Shown here piece by piece: positions 1 to 8,329 of a stretch of 45,354 nt of DNA; positions within the stretch are counted from its first letter, which is position 1; the number at the start of each line of letters is the position of its first letter. The stretch comes from Chloroflexia bacterium (GTDB lineage Bacteria; Chloroflexota; Chloroflexia; Thermomicrobiales; JALYUS01): assembly GCA_025924435.1 (NCBI GenBank), contig JAICIL010000003.1, forward strand, positions 1 through 45,354. Direction: 5' to 3'. The notes beneath the pieces were generated by a model, which saw only the letters and a list, made by a program, of their open reading frames with translations, did no database searches and had not been told where the DNA came from. The position numbers were made by a program, and so were the translations under genes.

Positions 1-1116
1 GGCGCGTTGCGATCGCGCTGTCTCTTCCCCGCCGAGGCCGACACGCCCTACCTCAGCAACCGGGAGGACCGCGCCGTCGCGACGCACGTCTTCATCTCCG
101 GCGTCGCGGCGGGCGTGGGCAGCCATCTCCGCGTCTATCGCCCCCACGGCCCCAACCGCCGCGCGAGCCTCTCGCCTCGTCGCGGCCGGCGCGTGCTGTA
201 CGTCCCCGTGCGTACGGCGCGCCGGTCGGTCGGCGTGATGGGCGTCACCGCGGTGCGCGCGGCGGACTTCACCGCCGATGAGCGGCGATTGCTGACGACG
301 TTCGCCAATCAAGCAGCCCTGGCGATCGAGCGTGCGAACCTCATCGCGGAGGCGACGCGTGCCGGCGCGCTCGAGCAGGCGGACCAATTGAAGTCCGCGC
401 TGCTGACCGCGGTGTCCCATGACCTGCGCACGCCTCTCGCGTCCATCAAGGCCTCCGCGACCAGTCTCCTGCAGGAAAATATCCACTGGGACGCGGCGAC
501 GCAGCGCGATTTCCTTACGGCGATCAATGAGGAGACGGATCGGCTGACACGGCTCGTCGGCAATCTCCTCGACCTCTCCCGCATCCAGGGAGGGGCGCTC
601 AGGCCGGAGCGGGAGTGGTACGACATCGCCGAGGTGGTCGGCGCGGTGACACGCAGGCTTGCGCCGCTGATGGAGGCGCATCCGCTCCGCGTTGCGATCA
701 CACCCGATCTGCCGCTGTTGCACTTCGACTACGTCGAGATCGCGCAAGTGCTCGCCAATCTGATCGAGAACGCGGCGAAATACAGTGCGCCGGGCACCGA
801 CATCATCGTCGCCGCGGACAGCGAGGAAGGGGATGTCCGCGTATGCGTGACCGATCACGGATTGGGCATCCCACCGGCGGATCTGCCGCACGTCTTCGAT
901 ACCTTCTATCGCGTGCAACGGTCGGGCCGAAGTGGCGGGATCGCGGGCACCGGCATCGGGTTGGCGATCTGCAAGGGATTTATCGAAGCCCACGGCGGCC
1001 GGGTGGGCGTCTCCTCCACGATCGGGCAGGGCAGCACCTTCACGTTCACGTTGCCGGTAGCCGTAGTGCGGCAGGCACCTGCGTCGCTGATCGCGATGGA
1101 AGTGGGGGCGACATGA
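1..1116 (+). CDS. kdpD: KdpD-like sensor histidine kinase, C-terminal part (5' end outside window)
   Basis: The reading frame is open from the first base, so the start lies upstream of the window. The visible 371 residues hold the end of a GAF-like sensor region, a HisKA dimerisation domain with the phospho-acceptor motif SHDLRTPL near residue 140, and a HATPase_c domain with N box NLIENAAKYS, G1 box DHGLGIP and G2 box GTGIGLAI. The arrangement and the overlapping KdpE-type regulator point to the KdpD family, which senses potassium limitation or osmotic stress and phosphorylates KdpE. The stop overlaps the next start (ATGA), so the two are translationally coupled. The N-terminal KdpD/USP and membrane parts cannot be seen, so another GAF-type kinase paired with a KdpE-like regulator is possible. 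Confidence 0.8.
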   Translation, partial: GALRSRCLFPAEADTPYLSNREDRAVATHVFISGVAAGVGSHLRVYRPHGPNRRASLSPRRGRRVLYVPVRTARRSVGVMGVTAVRAADFTADERRLLTTFANQAALAIERANLIAEATRAGALEQADQLKSALLTAVSHDLRTPLASIKASATSLLQENIHWDAATQRDFLTAINEETDRLTRLVGNLLDLSRIQGGALRPEREWYDIAEVVGAVTRRLAPLMEAHPLRVAITPDLPLLHFDYVEIAQVLANLIENAAKYSAPGTDIIVAADSEEGDVRVCVTDHGLGIPPADLPHVFDTFYRVQRSGRSGGIAGTGIGLAICKGFIEAHGGRVGVSSTIGQGSTFTFTLPVAVVRQAPASLIAMEVGAT

Positions 1117-1808
1117 CCGGCATTGCGGTGCGCGTCCTCGTCGTGGACGATGAGCCACAGATCCTTCGGGCGCTCCGTGCCGCGCTGACGGGGCACGGCT
1201 ACGAGGTGCAAACCGCCAGCAGCGGGGGCGAGGCGCTCGACACGATCGCGGTACGCCCGCCGGACGTCGTCATCCTCGATCTCGTCATGCCGGGCACGAG
1301 CGGCTTCGCGGTCGTGCAGGATGTGCGCACCTGGTCGCATGTGCCGATTGTCGTGCTTTCCGCGCGGGGGCAGGAGCAGGACAAGGTGACCGCCCTCGAC
1401 CTGGGCGCGGATGACTATTTGACCAAGCCGTTCGGCATGGACGAATTACTGGCGCGCATCCGCGTCGCCCTGCGCCACCGTGCGGGCACATCCGACGGCG
1501 CACTGATCGTCCGTGCGGGCAACGTGACGATTGATCTCGCGGGTCGCGCCGTGACGCGCAACAGGACTCTCGTCCATCTCACGCCCACGGAATGGCGGCT
1601 CCTCGCCGAACTCGCGCGCAACGCGGACAGGGTCCTGACTCACGGGATGTTGCTGGCGCGGGTGTGGGGGCCGATGTTCACGGGAGAACCGCAGTACCTC
1701 CGCGTCTTCATCAACCAGTTGCGCCGTAAACTGGAAGCCGACCCCGCCGAGCCGCGCATCATCGCTACCGAACCGGGCGTCGGCTATCGGTTGGTCGCGG
1801 AGGAGTAG
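1113..1808 (+). CDS. kdpE: KdpE-like OmpR-family response regulator
   Basis: A 231-residue two-domain regulator. The receiver domain (about residues 7-120) has the acidic pair in VVDDEP, the phospho-acceptor Asp in VILDLVMPG, the conserved Ser in VLSARG and the Lys in LTKPFG. The C-terminal winged helix (about 135-230) is of the OmpR/PhoB type, with LTPTEWRLL and a recognition region around YLRVFINQLRRKLE, and ends in EPGVGYRL as in KdpE proteins. The ATG overlaps the kinase stop, so the pair forms one transcript. Its target in KdpDE systems is potassium-uptake genes. The KimA-like permease gene follows 229 bases downstream, and no kdpFABC genes are visible here. Confidence 0.88.
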   Translation: MTGIAVRVLVVDDEPQILRALRAALTGHGYEVQTASSGGEALDTIAVRPPDVVILDLVMPGTSGFAVVQDVRTWSHVPIVVLSARGQEQDKVTALDLGADDYLTKPFGMDELLARIRVALRHRAGTSDGALIVRAGNVTIDLAGRAVTRNRTLVHLTPTEWRLLAELARNADRVLTHGMLLARVWGPMFTGEPQYLRVFINQLRRKLEADPAEPRIIATEPGVGYRLVAEE

Positions 1809-1820
1809 CGCGGCCAAACC

Positions 1821-1849
1821 ACGAAACGCGTATGCCCGTGCCCTCCTCC
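1821..1849 (+). repeat. 29-base element upstream of the permease gene, copy 1
   Basis: This 29-base stretch matches positions 4204-4232 at 23 of 29 bases. The shared blocks are ACGAAAC, TATGCC and TGCCCTC at identical spacing. It lies just after kdpE and about 190 bases before the KimA-like permease start. A related GAAACCCTAA motif follows at about 1864-1873. The same element in front of the next gene of the block suggests a shared regulatory site, possibly for KdpE, or a small dispersed repeat. Function is inference only. Confidence 0.4.
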
Positions 1850-2037
1850 TGCCCAGCCCTTATGAAACCCTAACGCAAACGGCCCGCCGCTTGACGCAAC
1901 CTTGATGCCGACCGCCGTATCCTGCCCGTGATGCAGTGAGCGACTGCACCTGCGCGCTGCATGCGAGCGGCGGCGTGCATCCGACATGCGGTCACGCGGG
2001 GCAATTCGTCGCGCGACTACGACGATAGAGAGCTTGT
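1850..2037 (+). promoter_or_regulatory. Leader region of the KimA-like permease gene, weak promoter candidate
   Basis: This gene-free stretch separates kdpE from the permease. TTGACG at 1891-1896 resembles a -35 box and TATCCT at 1918-1923 a -10 box, but the 21-base spacer is too long for a normal sigma-70 promoter. The transcript would have an untranslated leader of about 110 bases. KimA-type genes in Firmicutes carry a c-di-AMP (ydaO) riboswitch. I looked for its conserved GGGUGAA-type blocks and did not see them. No clear terminator follows kdpE. Confidence 0.2.
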
Positions 2038-4188
2038 ATGCGAACCGAGCGTCCCCATACCGTCCCGTCGCTTGCCGAGGGCAACGGCGCACGCGAAGCG
2101 CCGCCCGCATCTCAGGAAGTGCCGGATCGTGCCGCCGATGCTTTCAAACCAGCCGTCGCCACCGTCCCCGCACCCGGTGCGACGGCTCGGCACGGCGCGG
2201 CAATGCCGGGGAGCGACTGGCGCGAAGAACGCCGGGGGTCTCTGCCGGGCAACCGCTATGTCCGCGTGCTGCGCCCCCAGGAGCGATCCTTCACCGAGGT
2301 CTCCCCGTCGCATCTCGTCGCGGACGAGCGTGTCAACGCGCCCCGCACGGGCATGGGCCGTGTCGTCTCCGGCGTCAAGCGCGCGCTCATCGGCCGCCCG
2401 ATCGCCAGTGAGCACGCGATCCACGAGCGGCTCACGAAGGTCAAGGCGCTCGCCGTCCTCTCGTCCGACGCGCTCTCCTCCGTCGCGTATGCCACCGAAC
2501 AAACGCTGATTATCCTGGTCCTGGCCGGCGCGGCGGCGCTCAGGTACACACTTCCGATCTCCTTTGCGATCGTCGCCCTGCTCGCGATCGTCGCGATCTC
2601 CTACCGGCAGACGATCTATGCCTACCCGAATGGCGGCGGTTCGTACATCGTCGCGAAAGACAATCTCGGCACCCTGCCGGGGCTGATCGCCGCGGCGTCG
2701 CTCCTGATTGACTATGTCCTGACCGTCTCGGTCAGCGTCTCGGCGGGCGTCCTCGCGGTCGTCTCCGCCTTCCCCTCCACCGCGCAATACACCGTGCCGA
2801 TGGGCGTCCTCTTCATCCTGCTGATCATGCTCGGCAACCTGCGCGGCGTACGGGAGAGCGGGACGATCTTCGCCATCCCCACCTATATCTTCGTCGTCGG
2901 TATCCTCGTGATGATCGGCGTCGGGCTGGCGCGCGTGCTCACCGGTGACCCTGCGGCGACCTCGACCCCGCGCGACGCGCTCCAGGCGAGCGAGGGGATC
3001 GGCCTCTTCCTCGTCCTGCGCGCCTTCACCTCCGGCTGCACCGCGCTCACCGGCGTGGAGGCGATCTCGAACGGCATCCCCGCCTTCCGGAAGCCCGAGT
3101 CGAAGAATGCCGCGACGACACTGATCATCATGGTGAGCCTCTTGGCGACGATGTTCGTCGGCATCTCATTCCTCGCGCATCGCTACGGCATCCTCCCGCG
3201 CGACAACGAGTCGGTCGTCTCGCAGATCGCGGCGCAGGTCTTTGGCGGCAAGGGCGTCCCCTATTTCGTCATACAACTCGCCACCACACTGATCCTGGTG
3301 TTGGCGGCGAACACCAGCTACGCGGACTTCCCGCGCCTCGGCTCGATCCTCGCGCGGGACGGGTTCCTGCCAAGGCAATTTCAGTTCCGGGGCGACCGCC
3401 TCGCCTTCACGATCGGCATCGTCGCCCTCACCATCCTGTCGGGGCTGCTCTACGTTGTCTTCGGCGGCCAGACCGACCAGTTGATCCCGCTCTACGCGGT
3501 CGGCGTCTTCATCTCCTTCACGCTCTCGCAGGCGGGCATGGTCCGTCATTGGCTGCGAGAGCCCGGTAAGCACGGCCGCAACATGCTGATCAACGGGATT
3601 GGCGCGGTCGCGACCGGGATCGTCGCGGTGCTCTTCGCCTACACGAAATTCCTCTACGGGGCGTGGCTGGTGATCGTCATCATCCCGATCATCGTCCTCA
3701 CTTGCCTCGGCATCGCCCGCCATTACCGGCAAGTGGCCGCGCTGACCTGCCTGACGGACGACGACGTGCCGCCCATCCCACGGACAGCCGAGCAGATCAT
3801 CGTCGTCCCGGTCGCGGACATCAACAAGGTGACGCTCAATGCGCTCGCCTACGCGCGCGGGCTCTCGGCCCGGATTGTGGCGGTCTACGTGACGGACGAC
3901 GCCGAGCAGGCGCAGCACTTGCAGGAGAAATGGGAGAAATGGGCCGAGGCGGTGAGCCTTGTCATCCTCGAATCGCCGTACCGCTCGCTGACCGGCCCGC
4001 TCCTGTCGTACATCGAACTCGTGCAGCGCAAGCAGCCCCAGGCGATGATCACCGTGCTCGTACCGGAGTACGTGCCCGGTCACTGGTGGGAGCAGCCCCT
4101 GCACTCGCAGACCGCGCTCCGGCTCAAGGCCGCGCTCCTCTTCCGCGCGAACACCGTCGTGATTAGCGTGCCGTATCGCGGGTCCTAG
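2038..4188 (+). CDS. KimA-like APC-superfamily potassium/amino-acid permease with cytoplasmic stress-protein-like tail
   Basis: This 716-residue membrane protein has about 12 hydrophobic segments between residues 155 and 565. The segment KALAVLSSDALSSVAYATEQ (near residue 140) and NGGGSYIVAKDNLG (near 200) are typical of the KimA/YdaO branch of the APC superfamily, whose characterised B. subtilis member is a high-affinity potassium importer. Residues from about 580 to 716 form a soluble alpha/beta tail resembling a universal-stress domain. The first 110 residues are polar, rich in Ala, Pro and Arg, and longer than usual. An internal start cannot be excluded, because the Shine-Dalgarno at the chosen ATG is weak. 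Its place directly after kdpDE supports potassium transport over amino-acid transport, but the substrate is inferred. Confidence 0.75.
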   Translation: MRTERPHTVPSLAEGNGAREAPPASQEVPDRAADAFKPAVATVPAPGATARHGAAMPGSDWREERRGSLPGNRYVRVLRPQERSFTEVSPSHLVADERVNAPRTGMGRVVSGVKRALIGRPIASEHAIHERLTKVKALAVLSSDALSSVAYATEQTLIILVLAGAAALRYTLPISFAIVALLAIVAISYRQTIYAYPNGGGSYIVAKDNLGTLPGLIAAASLLIDYVLTVSVSVSAGVLAVVSAFPSTAQYTVPMGVLFILLIMLGNLRGVRESGTIFAIPTYIFVVGILVMIGVGLARVLTGDPAATSTPRDALQASEGIGLFLVLRAFTSGCTALTGVEAISNGIPAFRKPESKNAATTLIIMVSLLATMFVGISFLAHRYGILPRDNESVVSQIAAQVFGGKGVPYFVIQLATTLILVLAANTSYADFPRLGSILARDGFLPRQFQFRGDRLAFTIGIVALTILSGLLYVVFGGQTDQLIPLYAVGVFISFTLSQAGMVRHWLREPGKHGRNMLINGIGAVATGIVAVLFAYTKFLYGAWLVIVIIPIIVLTCLGIARHYRQVAALTCLTDDDVPPIPRTAEQIIVVPVADINKVTLNALAYARGLSARIVAVYVTDDAEQAQHLQEKWEKWAEAVSLVILESPYRSLTGPLLSYIELVQRKQPQAMITVLVPEYVPGHWWEQPLHSQTALRLKAALLFRANTVVISVPYRGS

Positions 4189-4203
4189 TGCGGCCCGGAT
4201 TAT

Positions 4204-4232
4204 ACGAAACCCTTATGCCGCTGCCCTCGCCC
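4204..4232 (+). repeat. 29-base element upstream of the stress-protein gene, copy 2
   Basis: Second copy of the element at 1821-1849 (23 of 29 bases identical). It lies between the permease stop and the start of the next gene, 31 bases before that ATG, so it could sit at or near a promoter. The pattern GAAACCCTTATGCC here also resembles TATGAAACCCTAACGC at 1861-1876. Confidence 0.4.
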
Positions 4233-4262
4233 TTTACGCGGCCTTCGGATAGGAGTGATGAT

Positions 4263-4832
4263 ATGCAGTACTTCATCCCGTATTTCGATACGATGAGTAC
4301 CAGCAATGCCCTTCGGGAAGCGCGCCAACTGGCGCGGCCCGGCGATCGTGTCACCGTGATGGTCCCCGTCGTCGTCCCCGGCGATTTGCCGGTCGATGCC
4401 GACGCGGGCTCGATCTGGAAGCGCGTCTGCGCGGCGGAACGCCACTTGTTCGAGGCGCGCGAGGACGCGGAGCGCCTCTTCCCTTCCGCCGTGCATATCC
4501 GTGCCGTGCGCGTGCAGGCGCGGGATCGCGCGTCCGCGATCCTTACCGGGGCGGCCCACGACGAGGCCGATCTCATCCTCCTCCCGATGCGCGAAGGGGT
4601 GCGCGGCGCGCTCGCCCTGCGGTTCGGGACGATCGCGGCGGTGCTGCGCTACGCGACGTGCAATTTGCGGTTCGTCGGGGCGGCAGACGAGAGAATGCGG
4701 CACGCGCACGCCGCGACGCGACCGAATGCCCCGGATGCGGCCCGCCCATCCCCCATGCTGCGCGCCATTCAAGACGATCCCGCAATCGCCGCCGCCGATG
4801 CCGCCCGGAGGACCGAAGAGCAACATGCGTGA
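4263..4832 (+). CDS. Universal-stress-like small cytoplasmic protein
   Basis: A 189-residue protein. The ATG at 4263 was chosen because AGGAG lies 7 bases upstream; an in-frame start at 4188 would give an implausible leader. The N-terminal 130 residues alternate strands and helices like a UspA fold: MQYFIPYFDT, then RVTVMVPVVVP, later DEADLILLPM and TCNLRFVG. The ATP-binding glycine motif of classic UspA proteins is not clear. The last 50 residues are polar and Ala-rich, probably disordered. It follows the KimA-like permease, which itself ends in a stress-like domain, so a role in the same potassium or osmotic response is reasonable. No specific function can be assigned. Confidence 0.6.
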   Translation: MQYFIPYFDTMSTSNALREARQLARPGDRVTVMVPVVVPGDLPVDADAGSIWKRVCAAERHLFEAREDAERLFPSAVHIRAVRVQARDRASAILTGAAHDEADLILLPMREGVRGALALRFGTIAAVLRYATCNLRFVGAADERMRHAHAATRPNAPDAARPSPMLRAIQDDPAIAAADAARRTEEQHA

Positions 4833-4997
4833 CCCGCTGCCGGTCGCCTCATGCGCCATCGTCGCGAACGATTGCCGATCGGCCGACCGGGTATCGTGGT
4901 CGTCGCTGTCCCCGATCGCCGTACGCGCACGGTGTCCTTCCGATCCGGAGGAGCGGGTTCCGTTGTGCAGAGGCCCACTATTTTCGAGGAGGATCGG

Positions 4998-5054
4998 ATG
5001 CTTCGTGAGGGTTTGATCGTCCTGGTCGGCGACGACTACTGCTACCGGGTATAG
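4998..5054 (+). CDS. Possible 18-residue leader peptide or micro-ORF
   Basis: An ATG preceded by GAGGAGG with 5 bases of spacing, one of the strongest ribosome-binding sites in the window, opens an 18-codon frame (MLREGLIVLVGDDYCYRV) ending in TAG. It sits alone in the 418-base gap between the stress protein and the aminotransferase gene, 196 bases before the latter's start. It could be a leader peptide, a small protein, or the relic of a longer gene whose start survived. No attenuator hairpin is evident after it. Confidence 0.35.
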   Translation: MLREGLIVLVGDDYCYRV

Positions 5055-5083
5055 AGCGGGCAACCAACGCTGCTCGCCAATAC

Positions 5084-5111
5084 TTGCGGAGTGAACGGTC
5101 TTTTCTATGGT
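5084..5111 (+). promoter_or_regulatory. Candidate sigma-70-like promoter for the aminotransferase gene
   Basis: TTGCGG (5084-5089) and TATGGT (5106-5111) are spaced by 16 bases in a locally AT-richer stretch about 140 bases upstream of the aminotransferase start. Both boxes are imperfect, so this is only a candidate. Confidence 0.28.
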
Positions 5112-5250
5112 ACTGTACGGGCGATGAGAGACGACCGAGGCGTTCTGCCGGGCGACAGTTCCCAGCGGGCCATCGGCGGGCGTCTTCGTCGCGGCGCCCC
5201 GTTTGGTGGATCGCCCGCGCGGAGCGGCGCGTACGGAGGAGGGTTCGACG

Positions 5251-6390
5251 ATGTTCACGCCGTCGGCGGCGGTCCAGCGGATCGCCGCGCAATCGCAACG
5301 CCCCGCCGCCCGCCCCGGGCCGGGCAGCATCTCGCTCGCGTCGGGCGATCCCGACTTCGCGACGCCGGAATACATCCAGCGCGCGCTGATCGAGGCGATC
5401 CAGCAAGGCTACACGCACTACGCCGACAATCAGGGCGACCCGCAACTGCGCGAGGCGCTCGCCGAGCGCGCGGCCCGGACGAGCGGCCATCCGGTCGAAC
5501 CCGCTCAGGTCGTCGTCACGCACGGCGGGAGCGCGGCGCTCTCCGCCGCCCTGCTCGCGACGATCAATCCCGGCGAGCGCGTGCTGCTGCCGGAGCCGAC
5601 CTACTCGCTCTACGCCGATCTCGTCCAACTGGTCGGCGCGCGGCCCGTCTTCGTCCCCTCCACCGCCGATTTCCACCTCGACCTCGACGCCATCGAAGCA
5701 GCCGCCGACGGCGCGAAGATGGCCATCCTCTGCCACCCGTGCAACCCGACCGGCGTCGTCTACCGGCGCGACGAGTTGGAATCGCTCGGGGACATCGCCG
5801 CCCGGCACGATCTGCTCGTCCTCTCCGACGAGGCGTACGACCACATCGTCTTCGACGACCGGCCGTTCGTCTCGACGCTGGCGATCCCGGAACTGCGCGA
5901 CCGGCTGATCTATTGCCAGACCTTCTCGAAGACGTACGCGATGACGGGCTGGCGGGTCGGCTATCTTATCGCGCCCTTGCCGGTCGCGAGCGCCGCCGCG
6001 CGGATGCATCGGACGGTCAACGGCCCGATGAACGCGGCGGTGCAGCGCGCCGCCCTCGCCGCCGTGACGACCGAGACGGACTGGCCGGAGCGCATGCGCC
6101 GCGAGTACGAGGCGCGGCGCCAATTGGTGCTCGATCTGCTCGCCGACTGTCCGGGGATCGCGGCCGGCCGACCGGAAGGCACCTTCTATGCCTTCATCCG
6201 CTACGACGCGGAGAGGCCCGCAACCGATGTTGTCGCGGCGGCGCGAGAGCGCGGCGTCGCGATCCGGGGCGGGACGGAATACGGGCCGAGTGGGGAGCAT
6301 CACGTCCGCATCGCCTTTTCGAGCAGCCGGGCGGACCTCACGACGGGCCTGCGCCGCCTGCTCCCGCTCTTTTCGACGCTCGAAGGGTGA
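5251..6390 (+). CDS. PLP-dependent aminotransferase, class I/II (aspartate aminotransferase fold type I)
   Basis: A 379-residue fold-type I aminotransferase. Start ATG 5251 was chosen because GGAGGAGGG precedes it by 7 bases; an in-frame start 16 codons earlier lacks this. Visible landmarks are ASGDPDF near the N-terminus (substrate loop), THGGSAALSAALLA (PLP phosphate side), HPCNPTG, DEAYDHIVF with the Asp that pairs with the pyridine nitrogen, and FSKTYAMTGWRVGY with the PLP-binding Lys. A conserved Arg near the C-terminus (HVRIAFS) should bind the substrate carboxylate. It transfers amino groups between an amino acid and a 2-oxo acid; the specific substrate cannot be read. The cyclase gene follows 12 bases later, so the two are probably co-transcribed. 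Confidence 0.9.
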   Translation: MFTPSAAVQRIAAQSQRPAARPGPGSISLASGDPDFATPEYIQRALIEAIQQGYTHYADNQGDPQLREALAERAARTSGHPVEPAQVVVTHGGSAALSAALLATINPGERVLLPEPTYSLYADLVQLVGARPVFVPSTADFHLDLDAIEAAADGAKMAILCHPCNPTGVVYRRDELESLGDIAARHDLLVLSDEAYDHIVFDDRPFVSTLAIPELRDRLIYCQTFSKTYAMTGWRVGYLIAPLPVASAAARMHRTVNGPMNAAVQRAALAAVTTETDWPERMRREYEARRQLVLDLLADCPGIAAGRPEGTFYAFIRYDAERPATDVVAAARERGVAIRGGTEYGPSGEHHVRIAFSSSRADLTTGLRRLLPLFSTLEG

Positions 6391-6402
6391 GGGGGCGCGG
6401 CG

Positions 6403-7113
6403 ATGCGGCTGATTGACCTCTCGCGCGAGATCTATCACCGGGAGCCGACCGGTCCGGGCGGTGTGCCGCCGCAGGTCTGGGTCTGGCGCTCCCACGAGGA
6501 GACGAAGCCGCTCTACACCAACGGCTACTCGTTCACCAATCGCCTCCTGACTTTCCCCGACCACACCTCCACGCATGTGGATGCCCCTCGCCACTTCGAT
6601 GCGCGACCGGACGCGCCGGATATCGCGACCGTCCCGCTCGACTGGTTCTACGGCCCCGCCCTCTGCCTCGATGTGTCGGCGACGCGCACTTCCGGGTGGA
6701 TAGATGCGGACGATCTCGCCGCCGCCTGCGACCGCCACGCGCTCGCCATCGCCCGGCAAGACATCGTCCTGCTCGCCTCCGGCCACCATCGTCGCACCTA
6801 CCCGCGCCCCGAATTCTTCACCGCCTATCCGGGGATGACGCCGGAGGCGGTGCGCTGGCTGCACGCGCGGGGCGTGCGCAACTTCGGCGTCGAGACGCCG
6901 AACCCCGGCCACCCCGACGACCGGACCTTCGCGGTCCACCTGCTCTGCCAGCAACTCGGCATGATCCACATGGAAGGGCTGGCCAATCTGGAGGCGGTCG
7001 CGGGGCGGCGCTTCACCTTCATCGGCTTCCCGCTCAAGATTCGCGACGGCAGCGGCTCGCCGATCCGCGCGGTGGCCTGCCTCGCGGACGGGTCGGGAAC
7101 GGGCGACGTTTGA
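6403..7113 (+). CDS. Cyclase-family metal-dependent hydrolase (kynurenine formamidase-like)
   Basis: 236 residues. The motif HTSTHVDAPRHF (about residues 50-61) is the HxGTHxDxPxH metal-binding signature of the cyclase family (PF04199), which includes kynurenine formamidase, isatin hydrolase and polyketide-cyclase-like enzymes. A second conserved block, GVRNFGVETPNPGHPDD, lies near residue 160, and the C-terminus IGFPLKIRDGSGSPIRAVA is typical of the family. It is soluble, with no signal peptide. It lies 12 bases after the aminotransferase gene, and the pair could act in amino-acid or aromatic-amide turnover. Neighbouring minus-strand genes encode other amide and ring hydrolases, which supports a catabolic setting. 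The exact substrate is unknown. Confidence 0.85.
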   Translation: MRLIDLSREIYHREPTGPGGVPPQVWVWRSHEETKPLYTNGYSFTNRLLTFPDHTSTHVDAPRHFDARPDAPDIATVPLDWFYGPALCLDVSATRTSGWIDADDLAAACDRHALAIARQDIVLLASGHHRRTYPRPEFFTAYPGMTPEAVRWLHARGVRNFGVETPNPGHPDDRTFAVHLLCQQLGMIHMEGLANLEAVAGRRFTFIGFPLKIRDGSGSPIRAVACLADGSGTGDV

Positions 7114-7142
7114 TAGGATTCGATGCGATTCTCACCCCCGTC

Positions 7143-7200
7143 CCCTCTCCATCGCCAAACGGGCCCCACAGAGGTCGAAGCCAATGGGCGATGGAGAGGA
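7143..7200. repeat. Intergenic hairpin repeat, copy 1
   Basis: CCTCTCCATCGCC (7144-7156) pairs perfectly with GGCGATGGAGAGG (7187-7199) over 13 bases, with a 30-base loop. The flanking CTCACCCCCGTCCCCTCTCC is shared with the copy at 8330-8388. It lies between two convergent genes and may act as a bidirectional terminator or be a REP-like mobile repeat. Confidence 0.7.
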
Positions 7201-7210
7201 GAGCGATCTC

Positions 7211-8299
7211 TTAATCGGCGGTGGCCGCGGCCATCGGGGCGGCGGCGTGCCGGGGCAGATGGAAGAACTCGCGCGCGTTCTCGGAGTAGACGCGGCGGCG
7301 CAGATCGTCCGGCAGCGGCGGGAGCGCCTGCTCCGGCGAGTCGAAGTCGAAGTGCGGATAATCGGAGGCGAACAGGAGCGTCCGCTCCGCCTGCGCCCAC
7401 TCGAAGATCGTCAGCAACCGGCTCCGCGGCTCCGGCTGCTCCATCGGCTGGGTCGTGAAGCGGCAATGCGCGAAGACGTACTCGCTCGGCGGCCGCTTCA
7501 CCCACGGCGTCTCGCTGCGGAGCATCTTCCAGTCCTCGTCCATGTGCCAGAGGAAGGTCGGCAGCCAGATATAGCCGCCCTCGACGAAGAGGACGCGCAG
7601 CGTCGGGTAGCGCTCGAACAACCCCTCGAAGACCATGCTCGCCAGATGGCCCATGTACCCCTGCGACCGCTGCTGCCGCTTCTCGATGTAATAGGACTCC
7701 TGCCCGTTCATCCCCGGCCCCTCGCTGCCCGTGTGGAGCACGACGGGCAGGTTCAGGTTGGCGCAGGCGTCGTAGATCGGGTCGTAGAAGCGCTGGCCGT
7801 AGGGGAGGCGCGCGCCGTTCGGCATCAGGGCGGCGACGATGCCGGGGTGCGGGCCGATCCGCTCGATCTCCTTGGCGGCCAGTTTCGGGTCCTGCGCCGG
7901 GATGATCGCCGCCCCCTTGAGCCGCTCGTCCCGCTCGATCCAGTGTTCGATCATCCAGTCGTTGTAGGCGCGGGCGAGCGCAGCGGCGTAGTCGGCGTCG
8001 GGCAGCGTCGGGATCGGGCGGTACTCCTGGCCGAGCAGGACGCCGTACTCGACATTGTAGCGGTCGAGGTGCTGCTCCCGCATCAGCCGCAGATCGGAGC
8101 CCCACGGGCTGCCGTCGCTCGGCCAGGCATCGGAGCGCCCGCCGCGGTCGCCGCCGTTCGGGTAGCCGACGCGCTGGCTGAGGCCCGTGCCGAAGAGGCG
8201 GATGCGCTCCTGATACGCCTTGCTCAAATACGGATAGAGGTCCTGCGGGCCGGTGGTCTGCTGATGGATGTCGCAATCAATGATCGTTTCCGCTGCCAT
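7211..8299 (-). CDS. Amidohydrolase-2 family metal-dependent hydrolase
   Basis: 362 residues. ATG 8299 was chosen for the AAGGAA site upstream; the longer frame reads through the hairpin repeat. The N-terminal DCDIHQQ resembles the first metal-binding motif of the amidohydrolase-2 family (PF04909; decarboxylases such as ACMSD and related hydrolases). Further landmarks are LPVVLHTGSEG near residue 200, FEGLFERYPTLRVLFVEGG near 235, and LLFASDYPHFDFDSPEQALP near 320, where the Asp-Tyr-Pro-His block is the typical last motif. It probably binds Zn or another divalent metal in a TIM barrel. A Rieske protein and a creatininase-type enzyme are encoded just upstream on the same strand, so these form a likely catabolic operon. 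Confidence 0.85.
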   Translation of the reverse strand: MAAETIIDCDIHQQTTGPQDLYPYLSKAYQERIRLFGTGLSQRVGYPNGGDRGGRSDAWPSDGSPWGSDLRLMREQHLDRYNVEYGVLLGQEYRPIPTLPDADYAAALARAYNDWMIEHWIERDERLKGAAIIPAQDPKLAAKEIERIGPHPGIVAALMPNGARLPYGQRFYDPIYDACANLNLPVVLHTGSEGPGMNGQESYYIEKRQQRSQGYMGHLASMVFEGLFERYPTLRVLFVEGGYIWLPTFLWHMDEDWKMLRSETPWVKRPPSEYVFAHCRFTTQPMEQPEPRSRLLTIFEWAQAERTLLFASDYPHFDFDSPEQALPPLPDDLRRRVYSENAREFFHLPRHAAAPMAAATAD

Positions 8300-8329
8300 C
8301 GTCGGTTCCTTTCCTCTCCTCACCCCCGG

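Noticed and set aside
1809..2037. A c-di-AMP (ydaO) riboswitch before the KimA-like gene
   Set aside because: The expected conserved blocks were not seen; the leader is short and GC-rich.
4833..5250. Extended 67-codon frame from 4851
   Set aside because: Only the 18-codon part from 4998 has a ribosome site; the upstream part looks like random high-GC frame.
4978..6969. A 663-codon minus-strand frame opposite the aminotransferase and cyclase genes
   Set aside because: The plus-strand genes have clear active-site motifs, and this frame is a composition artefact of high GC.
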